From NCBI GenBank assembly GCA_964501905.1, contig CAZCTW010000001.1, forward strand, positions 1-64,000: a DNA stretch of 64,000 nucleotides, read 5' to 3'. Positions 7,931-16,479 of the stretch are shown here, piece after piece. The notes beneath the pieces were generated by a model, which did not search any database, was not told where the DNA came from, and saw only the letters and a list, made by a program, of their open reading frames with translations. Both the position numbers and the translations under genes were made by a program. This DNA is from B69-G16 sp964501905 (lineage in GTDB: Archaea; Thermoproteota; Thermoprotei; Thermofilales; B69-G16). Numbering within the stretch: the stretch's first letter is position 1; each line of letters starts with the position of its first letter.

Positions 7931-8188
7931 TTGGAGTTATTGTTAAAGATCGATGCTAAAGGACGGATATTAATTCCAGCTCGTATCAGGAGAAAACTAG
8001 GTTTAAAACGTATCGTCAGGATGCGCGTTGAGGAAAATAAATTGATAATAGAATCTGTCGAGGATCCGGTCGAAGCTTTGACGCGAACCGTGATTAAGGG
8101 TTCTAGAAATATAGAGGAGGAGATAGCTAGTTTTAGGAGAATATCTGAAAAAGAGGCTATGAAGAGGGTTAAAGATAGATGGTTGTGA
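7931..8188 (+). CDS. AbrB/SpoVT-fold antitoxin
   Basis: This 85-residue protein starts at TTG and reads LKIDAKGRILIPARIRRKLG, the R-I-L-I-P-A-R-I-R core of AbrB swapped-hairpin domains. MRVEENKLIIESV and a helical acidic/basic tail (EKEAMKRVKDRW) follow. It overlaps the toxin gene by 10 bases. It probably represses its own promoter through the palindrome at 7896-7915 and neutralises the PIN partner with its C-terminal tail (known for the family, inferred here). Confidence 0.85.
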   Translation: MELLLKIDAKGRILIPARIRRKLGLKRIVRMRVEENKLIIESVEDPVEALTRTVIKGSRNIEEEIASFRRISEKEAMKRVKDRWL

Positions 8189-8583
8189 TAGAGACGGATA
8201 TTTTGATAGCGCTTGCATCTAAAACCGATGTACATCATGGTGAAGTTAGAAGATTATTGGAAAAATTGACAACAGTGAGGTTATCTCCCTACTCGCTTAT
8301 CGAGCTGGATCTTTTGATAACTTCTCAAAGCTTAACGGTTAAATTACCCGATTTCTACAACACATTAAAAACTACCCTCGCCTATTATGGAGTTATAACG
8401 CTGACTCCTCATCCTGAGCATTTCGAAAAAGCCTGGATTTTAAGAAGAAAATATGGTCTTACGTTTTTTGATAGTTTGCACGCTGCCGCGGCGGTAAGAG
8501 AAGGCGATGTCTTAGTGAGTTTTGATAGAAAATATGGTAATGTGAAAGAGTTAAAATATAAGCATCCCTTCTCACTGCTTTAA
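8179..8583 (+). CDS. PIN-domain ribonuclease toxin
   Basis: This 134-residue protein starts MVVIETDILIALASKTDVHH with the first acidic residues (E-T-D). It has SPYSLIELDLLI with a conserved Glu and a YGLTFFDSLHAAAA block with the third Asp, and ends VSFDRKYG. It is the smaller PIN type and differs in sequence from both PIN proteins at the left end, so this is an independent cassette. The ATG overlaps the antitoxin stop by 10 bases, indicating co-translation. Confidence 0.88.
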   Translation: MVVIETDILIALASKTDVHHGEVRRLLEKLTTVRLSPYSLIELDLLITSQSLTVKLPDFYNTLKTTLAYYGVITLTPHPEHFEKAWILRRKYGLTFFDSLHAAAAVREGDVLVSFDRKYGNVKELKYKHPFSLL

Positions 8584-8983
8584 ACAATTCTTCCATTCAT
8601 AAAATACTAGAAAGAAGTAGAGAGGAGAAGCTCTTGGATACACTAAGATTTACAATCAAACTCAAGCGCTATCAACCATCTAGTCTACGGGCTTAGAATT
8701 ATAACGCCGATGGAATGAGAGAAAAATTTGAAGCTATACCGCATCATCTCTGCATTAGCTTATTAGAAATAAAACATAAGAATTTACGATATTAAAAGAA
8801 AGAAAAGAATTATTAAAAGAACTTTCGTCGCTTCTAAATACCTGGTTATGCTGTTTAGAACTTTCTTGAACTAAATGTTGGTGTTATCGAGATTCGGAAT
8901 ACATTTCGATCCTTCGCTTAGCAGTTGCCTTTATCTCCTCCACCCTCTGCTAAATAATCGTTAAAAATGGGGAATTTTGGCTA
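8584..8983. other. 400-bp intergenic stretch
   Basis: It lies between two converging genes. Most of it is AT-rich with many stops. Near 8898-8950 on the minus strand a short open stretch reads VEEIKATAKRRIEMYSESR then stop, which looks coding in composition but is under 20 residues. I cannot call it a gene. Confidence 0.3.
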
Positions 8984-9448
8984 TTATTCCGGCTCTAGGG
9001 TGTTTTTCCATCTTAATTCGCGTCCTTCGAAGAAGTCTATTAGGATTTGCTTGGCTTTATACAGTGGGATATCGTAGCCTTTTAAAAACTCGTTGTTCTT
9101 GGTGTTTTCATATCTTACATCGTATAAGAATTGAGAATACCTCGTGAATTCTAGAAATGTACCAGTTTCATCCTGGAAGCCGATTATTTCCGGTATACCG
9201 TTTGGAGGATTTTGTGGAGATATCCTCAGGTTTTCCAGTAAAGCCATAGCCTCCTGCAGCAAAATAACACCTCTATCTTGTACTTCTTCGGAGCCTAGAG
9301 GTTGATAATACCAAGATATCTCCCTCTTCTTCTCGGTTGAAACGTCAATTATTGATCCACAGTAGTTGCATTTGATAAATTCTTGTCTTTGAGAAGGAGC
9401 TAGAGGAGCCCCGCAAACGGGGCATCTGAGAGGTTTTAAAGAAACCAT
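8984..9448 (-). CDS. Zinc-ribbon protein of unknown function
   Basis: This 154-residue protein has an N-terminal zinc ribbon (LRCPVCGAPL...FIKCNYCGSIIDV, residues about 8-36): two CxxC knuckles that should bind one zinc. A basic linker and a 100-residue mixed alpha/beta domain follow, with no family I recognise (LLENLRISPQNPPNGIPEII, YDIPLYKAKQILIDFFEG). It has no transmembrane segment, so it is probably cytoplasmic. It stands alone, converging with the PIN gene on its left. Confidence 0.55.
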   Translation of the reverse strand: MVSLKPLRCPVCGAPLAPSQRQEFIKCNYCGSIIDVSTEKKREISWYYQPLGSEEVQDRGVILLQEAMALLENLRISPQNPPNGIPEIIGFQDETGTFLEFTRYSQFLYDVRYENTKNNEFLKGYDIPLYKAKQILIDFFEGRELRWKNTLEPE

Positions 9449-9667
9449 CTATGCACCTATCCCAGATTTAAATCTAAAAGGCCATACTTATTATTAATTT
9501 TTTCTAACCGTAATCTTGGATGGGTAAAAGATCTCCTTAAGAATTATAATACCTTGTCTCGGTGCGACGTTTATTAGATAGTCAATACTATGCCTGCTGG
9601 AAAACCGGCTAGCTGGAAGCTTATACATTTTTATGCTGAAAATCGCTATAGCTAGATTTAAAAGCAT

Positions 9668-9677
9668 TTATAAAATA
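9668..9677 (+). promoter_or_regulatory. TATA box of the GH4 gene
   Basis: ATTTATAAAA lies about 29-38 bases before the ATG at 9706. This is the spacing of an archaeal promoter giving a nearly leaderless mRNA. Confidence 0.45.
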
Positions 9678-9705
9678 GACAGCGGTTAAGTGTTGTGACT
9701 GGGCA

Positions 9706-11076
9706 ATGACGGGGGTTAAAGTAGTAATTATTGGCACAGGTAGCGTTGCTTGGTCTGCTAAGGTAATTCGCGATTTGTGCTTAACCCCGGGGCTGTATGG
9801 CAGCGAGGTGGTGCTCGTGGACATTGACAAGGAAAGACTGAATTTGGCGTACGGCTTCGCCCGGAGATACGCGACCGAAGTCGGAGCGAAACTGGAATTT
9901 AGGAAAACCGTGAATAGGAGAGAAGCTTTGATAGACGCCGATTTTGTAGTGAATATGGCTTTGGCTAAGGGGCACGGCTACTATGAAAAAATGAGGATGA
10001 TCTCGGAGAAGTACGGCTATTATAGGGGTATTAACAGCGTTGAGTGGAATATGGTCTCCGACTATCACACGATCTGGGGCTACTACCAGTTTAAACTCGT
10101 CATGGATATTGTGAGGGATATGGAGGAGCTATGCCCTGACGCTTGGCTTATCGGGCTGGCGAATCCGGTATTCGAGATAACTACGCTGATCAGCAGGGAG
10201 AGTAAGATAAAAATTATCGGACTCTGCCACGGACATTTAGGATATAAGGATATAGCCAGGGTATTAGGCTTAGACGTTGAGAATGTAGAGTTTGAGGCGA
10301 TAGGTTTTAACCATGTAATATGGCTGACTAAGTTCTACTATAAGGGAGAGGATGCCTACCCGCTCCTCGACGAGTGGATTGAGGCACGTGCCGAGGATTA
10401 CTGGAAACGCTGGCGTAGGGAGCAGAGAGACCCCTTCGATATCCAAATGTCGCCGGCTGCTGTCGACATGTACAGATTGTACGGCCTCTTTCCCGTAGGC
10501 GATACTGTTAGAGGTGGTACTTGGAAGTATCACTGGGGTTTAGAGACAAAGAAGAAGTGGTTTGGTCCTATAGGCGGTCCCGACTCGGAGGTTGGGTGGA
10601 GTATATACTTGGAAAGCCATAAGAGGGAGATTGAGGAGATAAGGAGTGCTCTCGCCGAGTCTAAGCCGTTAACGGGATTATATCCTCCTAGAAAGAGCGA
10701 CGAAGAGGTTGTGCCCATAATTAACTCTATAGCGAACGACGAAAGAGGGATTTATCAGGTAAACATCCCTAATAGGGGGGCTATTACCGGTATACCTGAT
10801 GACGTGGCTGTAGAAGTTCCGGCTGTAGTAGACGGCAAGGGAGTTCACAGGATACCAGGGAAGAGCCTACCTAAGAGAGTAATGAAATATGTTATTTACC
10901 CGAGGATGACGAGGATGGAGTGGGCGCTTGAGGCCTTCCTAGAGGGAGGGAGAGACTTGCTTTTTGAATGGTTGATAGTAGATCCTAGGACTGGATCTAT
11001 TAAGCAAGTGGAGGAAGTAATAGATGCTTTATTATCGCTGCCCGAGAATAAGGAGATGGCTAGGCATTTCAGCTAA
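9706..11076 (+). CDS. Family 4 glycosidase (alpha-glucosidase/galactosidase type)
   Basis: This 456-residue cytoplasmic GH4 enzyme starts with a Rossmann NAD-binding motif, VVIIGTGSVAW, and an acidic end of strand 2 (VVLVDIDKERL). Family 4 enzymes use NAD+ and Mn2+ with a redox-elimination mechanism. The metal ligands are visible as Cys174 in GLCHGH and His203 in GFNHVIW. NPVFEITT matches the N-P-V/I segment around the substrate. Length is typical (about 430-480). Among GH4 subgroups the C-H-G-H variant fits the alpha-glucosidase/galacturonidase branch (AglA/LplD-like), but the exact sugar cannot be fixed. It stands alone with its own promoter, so it probably acts on imported oligosaccharides. 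Confidence 0.85.
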   Translation: MTGVKVVIIGTGSVAWSAKVIRDLCLTPGLYGSEVVLVDIDKERLNLAYGFARRYATEVGAKLEFRKTVNRREALIDADFVVNMALAKGHGYYEKMRMISEKYGYYRGINSVEWNMVSDYHTIWGYYQFKLVMDIVRDMEELCPDAWLIGLANPVFEITTLISRESKIKIIGLCHGHLGYKDIARVLGLDVENVEFEAIGFNHVIWLTKFYYKGEDAYPLLDEWIEARAEDYWKRWRREQRDPFDIQMSPAAVDMYRLYGLFPVGDTVRGGTWKYHWGLETKKKWFGPIGGPDSEVGWSIYLESHKREIEEIRSALAESKPLTGLYPPRKSDEEVVPIINSIANDERGIYQVNIPNRGAITGIPDDVAVEVPAVVDGKGVHRIPGKSLPKRVMKYVIYPRMTRMEWALEAFLEGGRDLLFEWLIVDPRTGSIKQVEEVIDALLSLPENKEMARHFS

Positions 11077-11296
11077 ACAATGGCTGGAGTTCGTAGATAG
11101 GCAAGAGAAATAGCCATAGTTTATCTACAAAGCTTAAACATCGGGAAAAATCAATCTTATGTTTTGAGATCAGCGCTTTGAGACGTGCTTTGTTAAGCGG
11201 GAAGCTCTGCTATGGCATTCCTTAGTCAAGGGATAGAGAGCGGTTATATTTCAAAAGTATAAAAACTAGTTTATACATCCTTTAAACCTTGCTCCT

Positions 11297-11710
11297 TTAC
11301 TCCCATTCCTCTATCTCTCTCTCCTTTTCCTCTTTCTCGCCCGTAGCCCACTTAGCGGCATCTACTAGGGCCGAGGCTATCGGGGGGGCCAGCATGAGTA
11401 ACAGGAGGTTCTTCGCGTTGACAACCACTGAGTAGGACTGGTAGGAAAAACTCATTACTCCTCCCTCAAACAGGAGATACACGTATAGGGCCAGCACGAG
11501 TGAAGATGCTGAGGACGCTAGGCGGGCTCTCGGCTTGCTAAGCGCCGATGCGAGCCCCGAAAACACCGCTGCGAGCGCGGCTACGGGAGCTAGATATAAC
11601 GGTAATCCTATGGGCGACTCTAAAACGCTCACGATGTAAGCGGGAACTAGGTAAAGCGCCGCGAACTCTATCAGGGCTTTAGCTACTCCCTTGAGTAATC
11701 TCACTAGCAT
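11297..11710 (-). CDS. Small polytopic membrane protein
   Basis: From ATG 11710 this 137-residue protein has about four hydrophobic segments (IEFAALYLVPAYIVSVL, LYLAPVAALAAVFSGLAS, ASSLVLALYVYLLF, LLLLMLAPPIASALV) and a highly charged tail (GEKEEKEREIEEWE). A longer start at 11764 would read back through the upstream gene and gives an odd Arg/Cys-rich N-terminus, so I prefer 11710, five bases after the upstream stop. No family is recognised. It forms a two-gene operon with 11716-12453. Confidence 0.6.
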   Translation of the reverse strand: MLVRLLKGVAKALIEFAALYLVPAYIVSVLESPIGLPLYLAPVAALAAVFSGLASALSKPRARLASSASSLVLALYVYLLFEGGVMSFSYQSYSVVVNAKNLLLLMLAPPIASALVDAAKWATGEKEEKEREIEEWE

Positions 11711-11715
11711 ACCTC

Positions 11716-12453
11716 TCACCCTCCTACTGTGAGCGGCACCTCGCTGCACGCACCGTCCACGCACACCTCAACGGTGACTGGGGCTGCACCGCTAGCTATC
11801 CTAGCTACTCCCACATGCTCTAGGTCGGCTGACCCTGTCTCGTCGAAGGAGAGTGTAAGCCACGGCGTTTCCAGTCCGCCCTTGAGCCTAAGCTTCGCTT
11901 CGCGGCCGGCTAGGAGGGGGGCGTTAAGCCTTACGTGGAGCGCGTACTTGAAATGCGTCGCATTGATTAGTTCCACGGGCTCTAAGGAGACCTCTACGTG
12001 CTCGAGTAAGGGCCCCACGCTCAACTCCTCTTCTCTAGCAACCTCGATTGATAGTAGCCCGCCGAGGTCGGCCTTAACCAGCACTTCGAGTTTAGCGTTA
12101 ACCGGCTTTACAGCCGCGGGCAACAGAGCTTCTACTGGCAGCTGCGACAGAACCTCCGAGTAGTCTACCTCTATAGCGGCGGACTTGCCCGGGGGTATTT
12201 CCAGGGTTCTTCTAATGACCGCGCTGTGCTCGCCCACCTTAATATTTGCAGTAATGTCTAGTTTCAACGGTAGAACCCCCGTATTCGTTAGCTCTAACCG
12301 CGTGGCTCCACTCTTCGCGAGTCTTGCTAGCTCTGTAGCTTCCTGGTAGAGGGACAGTCCCGTATAGGCGACGGCTATAAGAGCAGCAAGCGATACTATC
12401 CGGAGCAGCCACACAAAGGCCGAGGCTATAGTCCAAGCCTTCATAGATATCAA
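11716..12453 (-). CDS. Single-span membrane protein with extracytoplasmic beta domain
   Basis: This 245-residue protein has one N-terminal transmembrane helix (about residues 10-33). A long extracytoplasmic part follows with alternating strands such as ATRLELTNTGVLPLKLDITA and a repeat-like second half (VEVSLEPVELINATHFKYAL). The pattern resembles LEA/CARDB-type beta-sandwich domains. Two Cys close to the C-terminus (VCVDGACSE) may form a disulfide. Its codon use is more GC-rich than the neighbours. Together with the downstream four-span protein it may form a membrane complex; function unknown. Confidence 0.55.
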   Translation of the reverse strand: MISMKAWTIASAFVWLLRIVSLAALIAVAYTGLSLYQEATELARLAKSGATRLELTNTGVLPLKLDITANIKVGEHSAVIRRTLEIPPGKSAAIEVDYSEVLSQLPVEALLPAAVKPVNAKLEVLVKADLGGLLSIEVAREEELSVGPLLEHVEVSLEPVELINATHFKYALHVRLNAPLLAGREAKLRLKGGLETPWLTLSFDETGSADLEHVGVARIASGAAPVTVEVCVDGACSEVPLTVGG

Positions 12454-12810
12454 TTAGAGAGCAGGATGGCAAGTAAAAAATCTATGCTCTTCGACGTGAT
12501 CCAGGCGGCTTCGATGGGAGCAGAGTTTCAGGCCTGGGAAGTGTTGTCACTGTCTTGAAGGAGAACGTTTAACAGAAATTAGAGAGTACGATAGATACTG
12601 CGTGTACATTAAATCCTCGTCCGGCAAGTTTGAAATAAGGATATTAATAGCTAAAAAATAGCCTTAACGTTATTATAAGCGGCCTTCGATACAACCTTAT
12701 CTTCTCCAAAAGTAAGTCCTCCTACAGTTATTAAGCAAAGAAAATATAAAGGGATAATTACACATAGCATAGCCCGAGGTTAGCGCTAAAATTGCTCGAA
12801 AGGTGGTGGT
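12454..12810 (+). other. Intergenic stretch with possible gene scrap
   Basis: On the plus strand a frame from ATG 12483 (MLFDVIQAASMGAEFQAWEV) passes into another frame reading LEGERLTEIREYDRYCVYIK and stops near 12660. The two pieces could be one small broken DNA-binding-type protein, but no family can be named. TATAAAGGG and a GGTGGTGGT ribosome-binding site precede the gene at 12811. Confidence 0.25.
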
Positions 12811-13359
12811 ATGAGCTCGGCGTTTAGCGTAGAATTGCCGAGAGATGTTGTAGAGATGTTGGAGCCGGGCGAGGAAGTTCTGTGGAGCGGGAAGCCTGTA
12901 AAAACGCCGTTTGTGGTTAAGGGCTTAGTGGTCAACATATTCACTATACCTTTCATACTATTCCCCGTATTCATCTTCATGAATGTTCCGAAGCTACTGT
13001 TGGAGCCGATGGTCTTAGCCTTTTTCGCCTTGTGGTGGGGAATGCTGGGCCTTATATCCTTTGGAAATCCCATCTACTCGTTCTTCGTCTGGAAAAACAT
13101 ATTCTACATTATCACGAACAAGCGCATTATAGTAAGGAAGGGGCTAATAGGGATAGACTACGACGTGTTAGACTTAGATCACGTACAACAGGTTAACGTA
13201 GACGTAGGCTTCTGGGATAAAATCTACGAAACAGGAACCCTAACCGTACAAGCTATAGGAGTAAAACCTATCATACTGTACTGTGTCGAAAATCCTCAAA
13301 AAGTTCAGGCGATCTTGAGGAAAGCCGTAGAATTTCGAAGAAGAGGCACTAGTATATAA
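12811..13359 (+). CDS. Membrane PH-domain protein (bPH2/YdbS-like)
   Basis: This 182-residue protein opens with a short soluble part containing LEPGEEVLWSGKPVKTPFVV, the usual lead-in of DUF304/bPH2 proteins. Two transmembrane segments follow (about residues 38-60 and 64-90), then a PH-like domain (IFYIITNKRIIVRKGLIGID, LDLDHVQQVNVDVGFWDKIY, GTLTVQA). Such proteins are membrane-bound and of unclear function. A strong GGTGGTGGT site lies directly before the ATG. It stands alone as a single gene. Confidence 0.8.
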   Translation: MSSAFSVELPRDVVEMLEPGEEVLWSGKPVKTPFVVKGLVVNIFTIPFILFPVFIFMNVPKLLLEPMVLAFFALWWGMLGLISFGNPIYSFFVWKNIFYIITNKRIIVRKGLIGIDYDVLDLDHVQQVNVDVGFWDKIYETGTLTVQAIGVKPIILYCVENPQKVQAILRKAVEFRRRGTSI

Positions 13360-13477
13360 ATGCCATTTAAAAACCCAGAAGCAATATGGGTAGGAGAATA
13401 GTATAGCGGCGATTTCTTAGAAGATTTTAAGGAAGTTAAAAGATTGAATGGTTTAAACCGTTGCTAGTTTTGTTAGG

Positions 13478-14137
13478 TTATTCTGGATGGAAACCGTGTT
13501 CTTCTAGTACTTTTATAATTTTGGGTATAACTTTCTCCGCTGGCTCGCCGGCGTAGACCTCGACTAATATGCCTTTCTTTTTGTAGTAGTCTATAATTGG
13601 GCTGAACCTCTCTCTGTAAATGGCTAATCTTTCTTTTACGACTTCGGGTTTGTCGTCTTCGCGCTGTATTAGAGACCCTCCGCATTTATCGCATACTCCT
13701 CGAACCTTTGGAGGCATGTATACTACGTGGTAGATCGCGCCGCATTTAAGGCATACACGCCTACCGCTAATTCTTTCTATAATGACCTCGTCTGGCGCTA
13801 CGAAGTTTAAAGCTAAATCTATCTTCGTTATCTTGTCTAAAGCTTCGGCTTGTGCCAATGTTCTAGGAAAGCCGTCGAGGATAAAGCCTTTCTTACAATC
13901 GTCCATTGAAAGCCTCCGCTTTACAACTTCGATAACTATATCGTCTGGGACTAGCTTGCCCGCGTCGACGTAGCTTTTGACTTTTTTGCCTAGCTCGCTC
14001 CCCTTTTTAATTTCTTCTCTAAAGATATCGCCGGTTGAGATGTGTGGTATACCGTACTTTTTAGAGATTGCTGAAGCGTAGGTGCCCTTCCCGACGCCCG
14101 GAGGACCTAGAAAGACTAGGCGCAACGCTTCCACCAC
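13478..14137 (-). CDS. adk: Adenylate kinase (long, zinc-LID form)
   Basis: This 219-residue enzyme catalyses AMP + ATP to 2 ADP. It has a P-loop GPPGVGKGTYA, the AMP-binding HISTGDIFR, and GFILDGFPRTLAQA. Its LID insertion carries a four-cysteine zinc site (CLKCGAIYH...CDKCGG, residues about 124-150). This is the bacterial-type Adk, which is found in many Crenarchaeota, in place of the AdkA of methanogens. A C-terminal tail beyond the last helix is short. It stands alone with AT-rich flanks. Confidence 0.95.
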   Translation of the reverse strand: MVEALRLVFLGPPGVGKGTYASAISKKYGIPHISTGDIFREEIKKGSELGKKVKSYVDAGKLVPDDIVIEVVKRRLSMDDCKKGFILDGFPRTLAQAEALDKITKIDLALNFVAPDEVIIERISGRRVCLKCGAIYHVVYMPPKVRGVCDKCGGSLIQREDDKPEVVKERLAIYRERFSPIIDYYKKKGILVEVYAGEPAEKVIPKIIKVLEEHGFHPE

Positions 14138-14352
14138 CTAATAGGGGGGAAACAATCTTATATTTATTCGGATCTAGCTCCTAGCGGAACTTTGCCGAGA
14201 CGTACGCATCTGAATTAGGGGCGAGAGCTGCGACTCTACTATAGCTGAGCAAATCTTTCTGCCGTTAGAGTTGTACCGCTATGGTCGATAATACTTTTAA
14301 AATCTTTTTAGAGATTCTAAATTAATTTATATCCCCTTGATAATTTACTTAT

Positions 14353-14754
14353 GTGTTGGAGAAAATAAGTATCGGGTTGTTAACCGGTCTAGCTATAGGA
14401 ATAACTATGAGCGCCCTAGTAGCTTTTACCGGCGGATATACCCTCAACTCATTACCGTTGATAGTATTGGAGGTTAGCATCCCCATGTCAATCCTAGGCT
14501 TTCTCTTCGAGAAAGCCCTTCAAAATCTAAAGATAAAGTATCTTAGATTTACCTATTGGGTGATAATGTTTCCTTTTTACAGAGTTTTAGTAGATATGCT
14601 TGAGTTTTTAAGAACCGACTATCTCCCCACATACTATGAGAGTCTACCTACTCTCTGCATCTTCATCGGACTCCAAAGCATAGTAGGAGTATTATTTAGC
14701 TTCGTCTTCACATTCATATACATATTAATCTACAGCGCGGTTAGGAGGGAGTAG
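14353..14754 (+). CDS. Four-span membrane protein, unknown
   Basis: This 133-residue protein starts at GTG 14353 (a TTG follows at once in the same frame). Hydrophobic helices lie at about residues 6-28, 32-50, 65-85 and 105-130, with a short basic C-terminus (SAVRRE). There are no catalytic or binding motifs. A TATA-like AATTTATA lies upstream. I do not recognise a family. Confidence 0.5.
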   Translation: MLEKISIGLLTGLAIGITMSALVAFTGGYTLNSLPLIVLEVSIPMSILGFLFEKALQNLKIKYLRFTYWVIMFPFYRVLVDMLEFLRTDYLPTYYESLPTLCIFIGLQSIVGVLFSFVFTFIYILIYSAVRRE

Positions 14755-14797
14755 ATAACTATAAAGTAAAAAAGAGGGGGATATGAGGAGTTCGCTG

Positions 14798-16255
14798 CTA
14801 CACCGGGATCTTTCCTACGGTTATACTAACCCACACCCAGTAGATGAAGAATATCGTGAGGAAAACGCCCCACGCGCCTATAATGAACAATCTCCACTTG
14901 GGAGCTCTAACCTCTTTAGGCAGAAGGAATCCAGTCATGTATATTATCAGGAATGATAGGAAGATCTGCTGGAAAACCATAGCATAGTGTTGTATTAGCC
15001 AGTACCAGAATGGCCTTTCAACAGGCACTAAGATTACTCCTAGAGCTACGTAAATGAAGAAGAATAGGAAGTACCACCACCTATACGGCTTCTTCCTCGC
15101 CCTCTCCGGAAAAGTTCTCCATACGGCGTCCGCTGTCATCCTGGAAATACCGTCTAACAGCCCCCAAGACGTATCCCACATCTGTAAAGCTATACAGATA
15201 GCCATTAGGTAGTAGAAGGCTATGTGTACTTCCTTAGCTGCTAAGGCTATTGATATAGGCGCCTCCACTCCCTTCACAACTTTGCCAGTTGGATAGAATA
15301 TGGCGTAGGAGATAGCGGCGAACGCCATAGTTATTAAAGTGGCAATGGCGAAGAAGAAGCCAAAGTTCTCTATGTCCAACCACTTCATCCACTTCTTATA
15401 CTCCTTTAACTGCTCCGGATCTTTAGTATCGAAGATAACGCCTCGTACCGGAACCTCCTCCGCTTTCCAGACCAATCCCGTTACTCCAGGCACTAGAGCA
15501 GACATTCCATAACCTTTCTCAACGAACCAGCTGCCCTGGAGCAGGTTCCAAGTTCCTCCACCGTATTGGACGCAGCACGTAGCGATTAACGATAGCGGTA
15601 TTATCCCCTTCCAGAAGTATTCGAAGGGGTTCGTCGTGGGCAGGAAGAAGCCGGTGAGTACGGCCGACGCTACTTCTGGAGTTAGAGAGAAGGATAGAAG
15701 CACTATTGCCGAAATTATCGTTACGCCGTAAGTAACGTAGAAGAACTTCTCGAGCACGCTATATACTTTCGGAGCTAGAATAAAGCAGATTACTAAGAGA
15801 CCAAATAGTATCCACGACCAAGTCCACGTGTGAAGAGTCCCGGTCAACCTCATCATGATGTAGCCAGCGGCCGTCATGTAGATTGGCCAGTACAGGTTCG
15901 TACTAGCTATAACCCAGAACCAGGGCCAGAAATTCCTAGGCTTAACCCTACTTACTCCCAGGAAGAAATCCTCACCAGTTACGACAGCCCATCTTCCGAG
16001 CTCAGAAGCCCAGAAAGCCTGTATAAGAGCTGAAAGGACGGCTAACCAGAAAACTCCTAAAACCCCCCTCGAGGCCATATATGGAGTACCTTGGGTCTCA
16101 AATCCGCCCACGGCTAGAGAGCCTAATATCACGCCTGGGCCGACGAATTTTACGAGGTATTCCCCAAAGGTTCTAGGTGCTTTGGGGATAGATTTAACGG
16201 GCAGAGGAACCCCAACGCCTAATTTAACTTCTTTAGGTTTCTCGGCTTCACCCAT
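14798..16255 (-). CDS. Nramp-related membrane transporter
   Basis: This 485-residue protein has about 11-12 membrane spans. The first helix region GPGVILGSLAVGGFETQGTP corresponds to the Nramp core (G-P-G-x-x-x-A/G). However, the D-P-G-N metal-binding motif of true manganese transporters is replaced, so the metal ligands are not conserved. The layout (ELGRWAVVTGEDFFLG after TM2, a 100-residue central loop, a late GLLDGISRMTADA helix) matches the Nramp-like subgroup seen in planctomycetes and some archaea, whose substrate is unproven. It lies alone between divergent and convergent neighbours. An APC-fold transporter is certain; the substrate is not. Confidence 0.7.
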   Translation of the reverse strand: MGEAEKPKEVKLGVGVPLPVKSIPKAPRTFGEYLVKFVGPGVILGSLAVGGFETQGTPYMASRGVLGVFWLAVLSALIQAFWASELGRWAVVTGEDFFLGVSRVKPRNFWPWFWVIASTNLYWPIYMTAAGYIMMRLTGTLHTWTWSWILFGLLVICFILAPKVYSVLEKFFYVTYGVTIISAIVLLSFSLTPEVASAVLTGFFLPTTNPFEYFWKGIIPLSLIATCCVQYGGGTWNLLQGSWFVEKGYGMSALVPGVTGLVWKAEEVPVRGVIFDTKDPEQLKEYKKWMKWLDIENFGFFFAIATLITMAFAAISYAIFYPTGKVVKGVEAPISIALAAKEVHIAFYYLMAICIALQMWDTSWGLLDGISRMTADAVWRTFPERARKKPYRWWYFLFFFIYVALGVILVPVERPFWYWLIQHYAMVFQQIFLSFLIIYMTGFLLPKEVRAPKWRLFIIGAWGVFLTIFFIYWVWVSITVGKIPV

Positions 16256-16479
16256 AAGGATTCGCCTGTAAAAATTTCTGTGTTAATATTTCATATACTG
16301 AACTTATATATAAAATTTATCGGAAAGCTTTATTTGTTCATTTCATTTCCGCAGTTTTGCTTAAACTACTTAGGTTAAAATCGGCAGGTAAATACTAAAA
16401 TAGTTAAAATAAGAGCACTTATTCAAAGAGAAAACTCGCTTCTTTAACACTTATTTATCTAGGTTTGATATGTTAAAAT

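Noticed and set aside
11729..12163. Plus-strand 144-residue Ser/Thr-rich frame
   Set aside because: It is the antisense shadow of the membrane protein at 11716-12453.
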